The notes beneath the pieces were generated by a model. It did no database searches. It was not told the origin of the DNA and was given only the letters and a program-made list of their open reading frames with translations. The translations under genes and the position numbers were made by a program. DNA of 64,000 nucleotides from contig NZ_FNHP01000004.1 of assembly GCF_900103645.1 (NCBI RefSeq), positions 248,001-312,000 of the forward strand, written 5' to 3'. This DNA is from Oryzisolibacter propanilivorax (lineage in GTDB: Bacteria; Pseudomonadota; Gammaproteobacteria; Burkholderiales; Burkholderiaceae_C). Shown here piece after piece: positions 17,562-25,791 of this stretch (the first letter of the stretch is position 1; every line of letters begins with the position of its first letter).

Positions 17562-18695
17562 ATGCCACGCCGCCCGCCTTTTCTCCGTGCCCTTTGCGTC
17601 CTGATCCTGGCCCTGTGCAGCGGCCTGCTGGCCGGCTGCGCCCAGCCGCACGGCGCCCTGGGCTACTACTGGCAGTCGCTGCGCGGGCACCTGGACCTGC
17701 TGCACGCCGCCCGCCCGCTGCCCGAGTGGATCGCCGACGCCGACACGCCCGAGCCGCTGCGCCAGCGCCTGCGCCTGGCGCAGCAGGCGCGCGCCTTCGC
17801 CAGCCAGCAGCTGGCCCTGCCCGACAACGCCAGCTACACCCGCTACGCGCGGCTGGACCGCCCGGCGGCGGTGTGGAACGTGGTCGCCGCGCCGCCCTGG
17901 TCGCTGGCACTGCACCGCTGGTGCTTTCCCGTCACCGGCTGCATCGGCTACCGTGGCTACTTCGCGCAGGACGACGCGCGCGCCGAAGGGCAGCGGCTGG
18001 CGGCGCAGGGCCTGGAGGTGAGCGTGTACCCGGTGCCGGCGTATTCCACCCTGGGTTACAGCAACTGGCTGGGGGGCGATCCGCTGCTGTCGACCTTCAT
18101 CGGCTGGCCCGAGGGCGACTTCGTGCGCCTGGTGTTCCACGAGCTGGCGCACCAGCAGGCCTACGCCAGCGGTGACACCGCCTTCAACGAGTCCTATGCC
18201 ACGGCCGTGGAGCACCTGGGCGTACAGGCCTGGCTGGATGCGCACGGCGACGCCGCCGCGCGCCGGCAGTACGCCGCCAGCGAAACCCGCCGCGCCCAGT
18301 GGCGCGAACTGACCGGCGGCACCCGGACGCGGCTGGCCGGAATCTACGCTGACAACCCGCTGCCGGACGGCCTGGACGCCGCGCATGCCGCCCGCAAGGC
18401 CGAGGCGCTGGCGCAGTTCACTACGGACTACGCCCGGCTGCGCGCGCAGTGGCTGCAGGCCGGCATATCGACGGCGCAGCTCATCCCTACCGACCGCTGG
18501 GTGCGCGAGGCGAACAACGCCAGCTTTGCCGCACAGGGCGCCTACGACGACCAGGTGCCGGCCTTTCTGGCGCTGTTCGAACGCGAAGGCCGCGACTGGC
18601 CGCGCTTTCACGCCGCCGTGCGCCGGCTGGCCGCCGCCAGCCAGGCCGAGCGCGATGCGGCGCTGGCCGAGCTCAGCCGCGCAGCAATTCGATGA
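17562..18695 (+). CDS. Putative lipoprotein aminopeptidase (PF10023-type)
   Basis: 377 aa. Signal peptide with lipobox LLAGC (Cys26) predicts outer-membrane or periplasmic lipoprotein anchoring. A zinc-metallopeptidase motif HELAH lies at 193-197 with a downstream ESYAT glutamate as likely third ligand. The family is annotated as putative aminopeptidase; the substrate is unknown. GGGGGC ends 2 bases before the ATG at 17562, which also gives the better signal peptide; an ATG at 17550 is the alternative. The 3' end overlaps the convergent acyl-CoA-binding protein gene by 23 bases. Confidence 0.85.
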   Translation: MPRRPPFLRALCVLILALCSGLLAGCAQPHGALGYYWQSLRGHLDLLHAARPLPEWIADADTPEPLRQRLRLAQQARAFASQQLALPDNASYTRYARLDRPAAVWNVVAAPPWSLALHRWCFPVTGCIGYRGYFAQDDARAEGQRLAAQGLEVSVYPVPAYSTLGYSNWLGGDPLLSTFIGWPEGDFVRLVFHELAHQQAYASGDTAFNESYATAVEHLGVQAWLDAHGDAAARRQYAASETRRAQWRELTGGTRTRLAGIYADNPLPDGLDAAHAARKAEALAQFTTDYARLRAQWLQAGISTAQLIPTDRWVREANNASFAAQGAYDDQVPAFLALFEREGRDWPRFHAAVRRLAAASQAERDAALAELSRAAIR

Positions 18696-18930
18696 GGTCG
18701 ATGTACTGCTGCTTGGCGGTGTCGGCGTCGGTGCCCTTGAGCTTTTCCCAGGCGTCCCACTTGGCGCGCCCGACGATGTCGGAAAAGCTCGGCTTCTTGT
18801 CCTGGTTGTCGCCGGCCGTGGCCTGCTTGTACAGGGCGTAGATCTTCAAAAGCGTCGGGTTGTCGGGACGCTCGCTCAGGGTTTTGGAGTTGGCGACGGC
18901 GGCCTCGAAGGTGGCGTTCAGATCGGACAT
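18673..18930 (-). CDS. Acyl-CoA-binding protein
   Basis: 85 aa, the normal ACBP size. Family hallmarks are LLKIYALYKQATAGD, KWDAWEKLKG and TAKQQYIDLIELL. The four-helix protein binds acyl-CoA esters and buffers their pool. An AGGAGA motif 6 bases before the ATG at 18930 decides the start against the slightly longer frame. Its neighbourhood with two acyl-CoA ligases a few kb upstream fits active acyl-CoA metabolism, though it is not in their operon. Confidence 0.93.
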   Translation of the reverse strand: MSDLNATFEAAVANSKTLSERPDNPTLLKIYALYKQATAGDNQDKKPSFSDIVGRAKWDAWEKLKGTDADTAKQQYIDLIELLRG

Positions 18931-19001
18931 GCGGGTCTCCTGCAAGGTGGCAAAGGCCGCAGTGTAGTCAGGATGCGAACGGTCGTGCTTTTTCTGGCGC
19001 G

Positions 19002-19026
19002 AAAAAAACCCGCCACGTGGGCGGGG
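19002..19026 (-). terminator. Rho-independent terminator after the M20 amidohydrolase gene
   Basis: On the minus strand a stem of CCCGCC and GGCGGG with a 5-base loop is followed by seven T residues. It lies about 25 bases past the hydrolase stop. Confidence 0.8.
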
Positions 19027-19050
19027 CTGGGCGCCGGTACGGCGCTTCGC

Positions 19051-20268
19051 TCAGGCGGCGGCGGACGGCTGCGCCAGCCACTGGCGCGCCAGCTCGACCC
19101 AGAAGGTGCCGCCCAGCGGGATCAGCTCGTCGTTGAAGTCGTAGCTGGGATTGTGCAGCGTGCACGGCCCTCCGCCGTGACCCATGCTGCGGTGGTCGCC
19201 GTCGCCGTTGCCGATGAACAGGTAGGCGCCGGGCCTGGCCTGCAGCATGTAGGCGAAGTCCTCGGCGCCCATGGTCGGCTCCTGGGCGCGCACGTTGTCC
19301 TGGCCGACGATGCCGGCGGCCACCTGCGCGGCGAACGCCGCCTCGGCCGCGCTGTTCACCGTTGGCGGGTAGTTGCGCACGAACTCGAATTCGCACGTGG
19401 CCTCGAACGCCGCGCAGGTATGCTCGGCCACGGCGCGCATGCGCCGCTCGATCAGGTCGAGCAGCTCGATGGAGAAGGTGCGCACCGTGCCCTGCAGCTC
19501 GCACGCATCGGGCACGACGTTGGTGGCCTCGCCGGCATGGATCATGGTCACCGAGATCACGCCGGCCTCGATAGGCTTCTTATTGCGGCTGACGATGGCC
19601 TGGAAGGCCTGCACCATCTGGCAGGCCACCGGCACCGGGTCGATGCCTAAGTGCGGCATGGCGCCGTGCGCGCCCTTGCCGCGAATGGTGATCTTGAACT
19701 CGTTGGACGACGCCATGACCGGCCCGGCGCTGACGGCGAAGCTGCCCAGCGCCAAGCCGGGCCAGTTGTGCATGCCGAACACCGCCTGCATCGGGAACTG
19801 CTCGAACAGGCCGTCCTGGATCATCTCGCGCGCGCCGCCGCCGCCCTCCTCGGCCGGCTGGAAGATCAGGTACACCGTGCCGTCGAAGTCGCGCTGCGCC
19901 GGGTCGGCAAAGTGCTGCGCCGCCGCCAGCAGCATGGCGGTGTGGCCGTCGTGGCCGCAGGCGTGCATCTTGCCGGCGTGGCGGCTGGCGTGCTCGAAGG
20001 TGTTGAACTCTTGCATCGGCAGCGCGTCGATGTCGGCGCGCAGGCCCACGGCGCGCCCGCAGGCGCCGCCGTCGCGGCCGTGCACGATGCCCACCACGCC
20101 GGTCGTGCCCAGACCGCGGTGGATGGGGATGCCCCACTCGGTCAGCTTGGCGGCGATCAGGTCGGCGGTGCGCACCTCCTCGAAACACAGCTCGGGGTGG
20201 GCATGAATGTCGCGGCGCACGGCGGCGATGGCCGCGGCCTGCAGCGCAATGGAGTCGATGATCTTCAT
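19051..20268 (-). CDS. M20 family amidohydrolase (hippurate hydrolase-like)
   Basis: 405 aa. Motifs of M20D peptidases are clear: HPELCFEE, GLRADIDALPM, HACGHDGHTAML (metal-binding Cys/His) and PAEEGGGG. Such enzymes hydrolyse N-acyl amino acids such as hippurate, or related amides. The ATG at 20268 (MKIIDSIALQ) follows a GGAG; the longer frame is not supported. A single gene ending at an intrinsic terminator. Substrate is uncertain. Confidence 0.92.
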   Translation of the reverse strand: MKIIDSIALQAAAIAAVRRDIHAHPELCFEEVRTADLIAAKLTEWGIPIHRGLGTTGVVGIVHGRDGGACGRAVGLRADIDALPMQEFNTFEHASRHAGKMHACGHDGHTAMLLAAAQHFADPAQRDFDGTVYLIFQPAEEGGGGAREMIQDGLFEQFPMQAVFGMHNWPGLALGSFAVSAGPVMASSNEFKITIRGKGAHGAMPHLGIDPVPVACQMVQAFQAIVSRNKKPIEAGVISVTMIHAGEATNVVPDACELQGTVRTFSIELLDLIERRMRAVAEHTCAAFEATCEFEFVRNYPPTVNSAAEAAFAAQVAAGIVGQDNVRAQEPTMGAEDFAYMLQARPGAYLFIGNGDGDHRSMGHGGGPCTLHNPSYDFNDELIPLGGTFWVELARQWLAQPSAAA

Positions 20269-20578
20269 GGTGGCGGGCTCCGCGTCAAGGATGCTGGGAG
20301 CCAGCCAGTCTAGCGGCGCGCTGCGTCCCGCGCACGCGCGGGGGGCATTGCCGGCCACTGCAGCGCGCTCCGTCTTGCGCCGCCATGCGAACCGGCCCTG
20401 CGGGCCGCGCTCCGGTCGCCCGCCGCGTCAACGACATGTTCGCCTGCGGCATGGCACAGGCTTGTATGGCCATAGGGCGCAGCACACGCGAGCACCCTTA
20501 CGCAACTATCAAAACAATAGCCAGAAGCCCAGAAAAAATAAGGGCCAAAGGCAGATTTGGCTCATGAAAACTCATGGC
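20269..20578. other. 310-bp gene-free region
   Basis: Holds one repeat copy at its far end (20505-20563). The remainder is GC-rich with no supported reading frame. It would contain the promoter of the amidohydrolase gene, but no clear hexamer pair was seen. Confidence 0.5.
20505..20563 (-). repeat. Comamonadaceae-type intergenic repeat, copy 4
   Basis: Core ACTATCAAAACAATAGC (20505-20521), then agcccagaaaaaataagggc and gccaaaggcagatttgg in the minus-strand order of the family. It lies 16 bases from the stop of the FAH-family gene. Confidence 0.7.
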
Positions 20579-21520
20579 TCACGCCAGTGGCGCGATTTCC
20601 TGGTCGATGGCGCCGAACACGCTGTGCCCGGCGCGGTTCTTCATCTCCACGCGCACCGCGTCGCCAAAGCGCAGGTAGCCGGTGACGGGCTGGCCGGTGG
20701 CGGCGACTTCGGCCGCACGCCGCGCGGCGATGCTGGCCTGGCCGCGCGCCGCATCCACCCCGTCCAGCGCGCCGCTGCCGACGATGCTGCCAGCGCGCAC
20801 GTGGCGCGTGCCGGCCAAGTACGCCAGCAGCTCGCCGAAGTGCCAGGCCATGCCGGCGCCCGCCTCGCACAGCCCCAGGCGCCGGCCGTTCAGGCTGCAC
20901 TGCAGCGTCAGCTGCACGCGCCCGTCCTGCCAGGCGCCGTCCAGCTCGTCGGGCGTGGCGGCCACCGGGCTGAAGGCGGTGCCCGGGCGCGAGCGCATCG
21001 GCGCCAGGCCGGCAGCGCGCTCGGCCTCGGCCGGCTGGCGCAGCACGGCGCTGCTGGACAGCATCACCAGCCGCACGGCGTCCAGCGCCTGCGCCGGCGT
21101 CGCGCCCTGGCGCAGGTCGCCGGCGATGACCGCCAGGCCCGCCTCGAAGTCGATGTCCAGGTCGTCGCCGGGCAGGCGCAGTGCGTCGTACGGCCCCAGC
21201 AGGGCGTCGCCGGCACCCTGCACCAGCGGCGGCGTGGCGCGCGTCGCGGCCTGCGCCCCGGTCTGCACCTCGGCCCACTGGAAGGCGCGCGGCAGCGGCG
21301 CCAGGCAGCGCGCCGGTTCGAAGGGAAAGGCATGGCGTGCGCGGCCGGCGTTCAGCTCGGCCGACAGATCGGCCAGCTGCGGCGCCAGGAAGCTCCAGTC
21401 GTCCAGCACCTGCTGGAGGCGGCTGGCGATGCCGGTCGCATAATGGGCCTGGCTCAGATCGCGCGACACGACGACCAGCTGGCCGTCGCGCGAGCTGTCC
21501 TGGTAGGTGGCAAGTTTCAT
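20579..21520 (-). CDS. Fumarylacetoacetate hydrolase family protein
   Basis: 313 aa. The N-terminus MKLATYQDSSRDGQLVVVSR and the C-terminal FAH fold (HFGELLAYLAGT, GYLRFGDAVRVEMKN) mark a FAH-superfamily member. Enzymes of this family cleave carbon-carbon bonds or hydrate/decarboxylate 2-oxo acids in aromatic degradation. The start at 21520 is chosen because the frame upstream is non-family, low-complexity sequence. The true substrate is not shown by sequence. Confidence 0.88.
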   Translation of the reverse strand: MKLATYQDSSRDGQLVVVSRDLSQAHYATGIASRLQQVLDDWSFLAPQLADLSAELNAGRARHAFPFEPARCLAPLPRAFQWAEVQTGAQAATRATPPLVQGAGDALLGPYDALRLPGDDLDIDFEAGLAVIAGDLRQGATPAQALDAVRLVMLSSSAVLRQPAEAERAAGLAPMRSRPGTAFSPVAATPDELDGAWQDGRVQLTLQCSLNGRRLGLCEAGAGMAWHFGELLAYLAGTRHVRAGSIVGSGALDGVDAARGQASIAARRAAEVAATGQPVTGYLRFGDAVRVEMKNRAGHSVFGAIDQEIAPLA

Positions 21521-21668
21521 GGGCTTTGGACGTGCGGCGCCCCTGGCACGGGAACTGCCGGCCACCCGGGCAATCCAGCAGTGTGATGGGACACCGGAAA
21601 AAACGCGAAATTCTAGGCGGCGTACAGGGCCGCCCTGGCCGGGCGAGCCGGCGTGGCAGGCCCTGCGC

Positions 21669-22940
21669 ATGAGCGGCGCCGGGCGTACCGGTCCGCGCCG
21701 CGCACGGCTGGCGCTGCTGGCCGCCGTGGTGCTGGCCGGGCACTGGGCGGTGCTGGCAGCACTGCCGCTGCGCGCCGGTGGCACCCAGCCAGGAGAGACG
21801 GCGCCGCTGGCCTTCCAGACGCGTCTGCTGCCCCCTGCCCCGCCGGCTGCTGCCGCACCCTCTGCACCTCCTGCGGCCGCGCCTGCGCCGGCTGCGCGCC
21901 TAGCGCCGCGCCGGGCTGCGCCACGCCCTCGGGCACCCGCTTCAAGTCCCGTTCCCGTACCGCAGCCGTTACCGGCCGAGGCAGCTCCACTGCCGACCGA
22001 ATCGGCCGCGCTGTCCGCCTATCCGACCGATCTGTTGCCCGAGCCGGGCGACACGCTGCTTGCCCGCACCGAGCCGGCCGCCGATGAGCGGCCAGTACCG
22101 GCAGGGGCGGCGGCGAGCCAGGCGGGCGCGGATGCCGCGCCTGCGCCCGAGGCTGCCGTGCAGCCCGCAGCAGCGGTGGCCCCGGCCGAGAGCGAGACGG
22201 CGCCCCGTCCCGCCGCAGGAGCCCTGGCGGATACGGGTGTGGAGATCCGTCCGCCCGGCGGCAGTGGCGCGCTGCCCCTTGGCCCGCTGCCGCCGGTACG
22301 CCTGCCGGCGTCGGCGCAGCTGGCCTTCGAGGTGCAGGGCCAGGCCAAGCGCCTGCAATACCACGCCAGTGCCGAGCTGGACTGGCGCCAGGACGGCGCG
22401 CACTACGAAGCGCGCCAGCAGATCAAGGCTTTCCTGGTCGGCACGCGCTCGCAGAGCAGCCGGGGCAGCATCACCGCCCATGGCCTGCAGCCCGAGCGCT
22501 TCGGCGACAAGTTCCGCAGCGAGCGCGCGGCGCATTTCGACTTCGGCGCGGGCCAGGTGACGTTCAGCAGCAATGCCCCGCCGGCGCCGCTGGCACCAGG
22601 CGCGCAGGACCGGCTGAGCGTGTTCCTGCAGCTGGGCGCGATGCTGGCCGCCGCCCCCGAACGCTACCCCACGGGCACCCAGATCACCCTGACCACGGTG
22701 GGCGTGAAGAGCGCCGACCGCTGGGCCTTCACCGTGCAGGGGCCGGAGGTGCTGCAGCTGCCCATCGGCGAGACACCCGCGCTGAAGCTGCAGCGCGTGC
22801 CGCGCGAAGGCCATGACTACGACCAGAAGGCCGAGCTGTGGCTGGGCACGCAGCTGGACTATCTGCCGGTGCGCATCCGCATCACCCAGGCCAATGGCGA
22901 CTTCGCCGACCTGAAGCTGCAGGAACGTACTACACCCTGA
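21669..22940 (+). CDS. DUF3108 domain-containing protein
   Basis: 423 aa. One N-terminal membrane segment or uncleaved signal (about residues 12-32) is followed by about 150 residues of Pro/Ala-rich linker and a C-terminal DUF3108 domain (about 215-423) that looks like a beta-rich periplasmic fold. The layout resembles TonB-like periplasm-spanning proteins. Function is unknown. It is divergent from the FAH-family gene. Confidence 0.82.
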   Translation: MSGAGRTGPRRARLALLAAVVLAGHWAVLAALPLRAGGTQPGETAPLAFQTRLLPPAPPAAAAPSAPPAAAPAPAARLAPRRAAPRPRAPASSPVPVPQPLPAEAAPLPTESAALSAYPTDLLPEPGDTLLARTEPAADERPVPAGAAASQAGADAAPAPEAAVQPAAAVAPAESETAPRPAAGALADTGVEIRPPGGSGALPLGPLPPVRLPASAQLAFEVQGQAKRLQYHASAELDWRQDGAHYEARQQIKAFLVGTRSQSSRGSITAHGLQPERFGDKFRSERAAHFDFGAGQVTFSSNAPPAPLAPGAQDRLSVFLQLGAMLAAAPERYPTGTQITLTTVGVKSADRWAFTVQGPEVLQLPIGETPALKLQRVPREGHDYDQKAELWLGTQLDYLPVRIRITQANGDFADLKLQERTTP

Positions 22941-23027
22941 CGGCCTGGGGCGAACGACGCGCGCCGGGTTGAAGTTGGGCACACTGGGGCCATCTGGTGG
23001 TTGCAACCAGACAACAGGGAGAACACC

Positions 23028-23318
23028 ATGCACATGCTCTACGACTCCGACTCCTTCGTGGTCGTCCACATGCAGCCGGACGCCGAGGCCGCCGCGCCCG
23101 CGGCCGATGGTGCTGCCCTGCCGCCCCAGCTGGTGCGCCACGGCTTCGAGATCGTGGACAAGCGCTCGGGCAAGGAGGTCTACCTGGACGGCTCCTGGGC
23201 CGAGATGTTCCAGGAACAGATCCTGGCGTGGCAGCGCAACGCGCCGACGCAGCAGGAAGTGGAAGACACACTGGACAGCTACGCTGGCCTGGCGCAGAAC
23301 CCGGTGGTGGTGCACTGA
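23028..23318 (+). CDS. DUF3567 domain-containing protein
   Basis: 96 aa. MHMLYDSDSFVVVHMQP and GKEVYLDGSWAEMFQEQI are typical of the DUF3567 (BTH_I0359-like) family found in betaproteobacteria. AGGGAG precedes the ATG at 23028. Function is unknown; probably cytoplasmic. Confidence 0.87.
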   Translation: MHMLYDSDSFVVVHMQPDAEAAAPAADGAALPPQLVRHGFEIVDKRSGKEVYLDGSWAEMFQEQILAWQRNAPTQQEVEDTLDSYAGLAQNPVVVH

Positions 23319-23331
23319 GGCACCTTTTTTT

Positions 23332-23393
23332 AACCAAACTCGGCTGCAGCCTTCATGCTTTAAGGGCCTGCAGCTATTTTTTCGATAGCTGCA
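23332..23393 (+). repeat. Comamonadaceae-type intergenic repeat, copy 5 (overlaps hemerythrin stop)
   Basis: ACCAAACTCGGCTGCAGCC, CTTTAAGGGCCTGCA and core GCTATTTTTTCGATAGC (23373-23389). The core overlaps the last codons of the hemerythrin gene and supplies its TAG stop. Confidence 0.75.
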
Positions 23394-23943
23394 CGGTCGC
23401 CCCGCGGCGCTGCGCCATCTCCTGTCCCATGGCCTGCAGGCGCTCCTGGTCCAGCAGCGCCTGGGCCGCCGGGTATACCGCTAGATCCTCGTGCCGCAGG
23501 TGCTCGTCGTAGCCCTGGGCGAAATCCTCCAGTGCCTGCTCCTGTCCGGGCGTGAAGGTGTCCTGTAGCCCTTCGGCCAGCGCCAGCAGCGCGCCACGTG
23601 CTGCCGTCCAGCGCCCGGCCATCGCCACATGGTCGCGCTGCAGCTGGAGCACTACCTCCCGCACCTGCGCATCGCCTGCCGCCAGCAGCGGCGGGAAGAC
23701 GTGCAGCTCCTCGTCCTCATGGTGCAGCGGCGCGGCCAGGTCGAAGTAGCGCAGCACGTCGCGCGCCGCCTGGCGGGCGGAGTCATCGCAGCCCGTGTCC
23801 TGCAGGTAGGCGCGCAGGCGCTGCAGCAGATCGAGAGAGCGGCGCACCCGGTCGTGGCAGGCGTCCAGCATGGCGAACGGCTCGTCGAAGCCCGCGCCAG
23901 GGCTACGCAGCCCCGGCAGCGACACGCGTGCCCCGCCGCTCAT
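23374..23943 (-). CDS. Hemerythrin domain-containing protein
   Basis: 189 aa. Hemerythrin-like iron ligands are placed as expected: DACHDRVRRS, PLHHEDEELHVFPPLL and DEHLRHEDLAVYP. Such di-iron proteins bind oxygen or NO or protect iron centres. The ATG overlaps the stop of the preceding gene (ATGA), so it is translationally coupled to an operon that follows narI. The last residues QLSKK and the stop are encoded by the core of a repeat element, so the native C-terminus may have been altered. Confidence 0.88.
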   Translation of the reverse strand: MSGGARVSLPGLRSPGAGFDEPFAMLDACHDRVRRSLDLLQRLRAYLQDTGCDDSARQAARDVLRYFDLAAPLHHEDEELHVFPPLLAAGDAQVREVVLQLQRDHVAMAGRWTAARGALLALAEGLQDTFTPGQEQALEDFAQGYDEHLRHEDLAVYPAAQALLDQERLQAMGQEMAQRRGATVQLSKK

Positions 23944-24380
23944 GCCCGGCCCAGCTGCACGGGCTGGCCGCTGCGGTCGAAGGCCAGGTAGCCGTCCACC
24001 ACGCCGCCCTTGATGGACTCGACCATGCGGTTCAGCGCGCTGTCGGTCTGCGCATCGCTGGGGCCGCTGGCGCTGGTGCCGACCAGCGCCGCAGCGAAGA
24101 TCAGCTGCCAGTCCTGGCCCGGCAGCTGGTATTCGCGCGACTCGCGCACCAAGGTGTCGAAGGACGCGATCTCGGCAGGCAGCTTGTCCACGCACATCAG
24201 CGGCATCAGCGCGCCGCCCTCGCCGCGCGCGAAGCCCTCGCGCTGGGCGGCGCTGGCGCCTTCGGGCAGCTCGGCGGTGACGAACACCAGCAGCAGGCGC
24301 TGGTGTTCGGCTTGCGCACGCGCGGCGCGCAGCAGGTCGTCGAAGTGCTGGATCTCGTGGGTGGTGGATGGCGTGGTCAT
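23940..24380 (-). CDS. Conserved hypothetical protein in nar-linked operon
   Basis: 146 aa. It reads as a compact alpha/beta protein with FDDLLRAARAQAEHQRLLLV near the N-terminus and GALMPLMCVDK and DWQLIFAAAL in the middle. From memory, homologues are sometimes named 'ribonucleotide reductase subunit alpha', but no RNR motif is present and I do not adopt that name. Start and stop both overlap neighbours by 4 bases (ATGA). Context suggests a role alongside the nitroreductase and hemerythrin. Confidence 0.75.
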   Translation of the reverse strand: MTTPSTTHEIQHFDDLLRAARAQAEHQRLLLVFVTAELPEGASAAQREGFARGEGGALMPLMCVDKLPAEIASFDTLVRESREYQLPGQDWQLIFAAALVGTSASGPSDAQTDSALNRMVESIKGGVVDGYLAFDRSGQPVQLGRA

Positions 24381-25054
24381 GGGGGAATGCTTCCGGTTGT
24401 GAGGTCGAGCGGCTGCGTGCCCTGGCCGGGCACCAGCAGCGCGGTGTATTGGGAGGCGGCCGGCCGCTCGCGCGGCGGCTTGCGCGACAGCACGTTGCCG
24501 ATGCTGACGAAGCACAGCGCGCGCTCATGCGGCGGCAGGGCGAACAGCGTGCGCAGCGCGGCCGACTGCAGCGCCTTGCCGCTGGTCAGGGCCGAACCAT
24601 AGCCCAGCGCCGTGGCCGCTAGCAGCAGGCCCTGCACGGCGCAGCCGGCCGACAGGATGCGCTCCGGCACCGGGACCTGCGCGTGTTCCTCGTCGTCCGC
24701 GCGCTCATCCACCGTCGCCAGCAGCAGCACCGGCGCGCGCAGCGCCTTCTCGCGGGCGCGCGCCTGCTCCTCGGCGTTGGCCTGGGCGTCGCGCTCCAAC
24801 AGCGCCTGCACGAAGGCCTGGCCCAGCGCCGCGCGCGCCGATAGCGGCACCAGGACGAAGCGCCAGGGCAGCAGCTGGCCGTGGTCCGGCGCATGGCTGG
24901 CGGCCTGCAGGATGGCGTGCAGCTGGTGCGCGTCGGGTCCGGGCGCGCCCAGGCGCTTGGGCAGGATGGTCTGGCGCTGAGTGAGCAGTGCGGCCAGCAG
25001 CTCCTCGGCAGGCTGTTGCCCGGCAGGAGCCTGGGGCATGGGGCGTTCGGGCAT
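24377..25054 (-). CDS. Nitroreductase family protein
   Basis: 225 aa. A nitroreductase-type FMN fold is indicated by the ASHAPDHGQLLPWRFVLV region, SAGCAVQGLLLAATALGYGS and the C-terminal RPAASQYTALL. These enzymes reduce nitro groups, quinones or flavins with NAD(P)H. The start overlaps the carbonic anhydrase stop (TGATG), and the stop overlaps the next start (ATGA). Placement after nar genes suggests protection against nitro or nitroso by-products; this is inference. Confidence 0.87.
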   Translation of the reverse strand: MPERPMPQAPAGQQPAEELLAALLTQRQTILPKRLGAPGPDAHQLHAILQAASHAPDHGQLLPWRFVLVPLSARAALGQAFVQALLERDAQANAEEQARAREKALRAPVLLLATVDERADDEEHAQVPVPERILSAGCAVQGLLLAATALGYGSALTSGKALQSAALRTLFALPPHERALCFVSIGNVLSRKPPRERPAASQYTALLVPGQGTQPLDLTTGSIPP

Positions 25055-25749
25055 CAGTCCAGCAGCACCTGCCCGTCGTGCTCGACGTACGGCGCATACG
25101 GCCCGGTGCCGCTGCACTGCGCGCGCGAGGCGGCGACGAAGCCGCCATGCTCGACGTCGAACACATGCACCTCGCCCTCCTCGATGACGTAGTGCCAGCC
25201 ATAGAGGCTGATGCGCCCGGCCTCGACACGCTTGCGCACCATCGGGTACTCCATCAGGCGTTCGAGCTGCAGCACCACGGCGCGCTGCTCGGTGCGGCGC
25301 AGCGCCTCGTCGCAGGCCTGCACCGGCAGCACCGCGCTGCGGCCCAAGTCCAGCCAGCGCTGCAGGTTCTGTGCCTCGTCGGGCACCTCGCCATACAGCG
25401 CCTTGATGGCGCCGCAGTGGCTGTGCCCGCAGACGATGATGCGGCTGACCTCCAGGCTCAGCACCGCGAACTCGATCGCGGCCGCCGTGCCGTGGTGGCC
25501 GTGCGAGCCGTCGTACGGCGGCACGAAGGCGCCCACATTGCGCACCATGAACAGCTCGCCCGGCCCGGTGCCGGTCAGCATGTAGGGCACCAGGCGCGAG
25601 TCCGAGCAGCCGATGAACAGCGTCTTCGGGCTCTGCCCCTGGGCCACCAGGTCCTGGAAGCGCTGCTGGTGCAGCGGGAAGTAGTCCGAGTGGAAGCGCT
25701 GCAGGCGTTGCAGCAGCTCGTCGGGAACGGTGCCGGCGGGCTGGTCCAT
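25054..25749 (-). CDS. can: Beta-class carbonic anhydrase
   Basis: 231 aa. The zinc ligands of beta-carbonic anhydrases are all visible: Cys48 and Asp50 in GCSDSRLVP, His109 and Cys112 in CGHSHCGA. It interconverts carbon dioxide and bicarbonate in the cytoplasm. The ATG at 25749 is preferred to the TTG six bases upstream; neither has a strong Shine-Dalgarno. It begins an overlapping four-gene block with nitroreductase, unknown protein and hemerythrin, 42 bases after the parvulin gene. Confidence 0.93.
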   Translation of the reverse strand: MDQPAGTVPDELLQRLQRFHSDYFPLHQQRFQDLVAQGQSPKTLFIGCSDSRLVPYMLTGTGPGELFMVRNVGAFVPPYDGSHGHHGTAAAIEFAVLSLEVSRIIVCGHSHCGAIKALYGEVPDEAQNLQRWLDLGRSAVLPVQACDEALRRTEQRAVVLQLERLMEYPMVRKRVEAGRISLYGWHYVIEEGEVHVFDVEHGGFVAASRAQCSGTGPYAPYVEHDGQVLLD

Positions 25750-25791
25750 GGCCAACGGGTCGACTCGTGCGGCGGGCAGCGGGCTGCTGCG

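Noticed and set aside
23940-24380. Naming the 146-aa protein a ribonucleotide reductase subunit
   Set aside because: It is far too short and lacks any RNR active-site motif.
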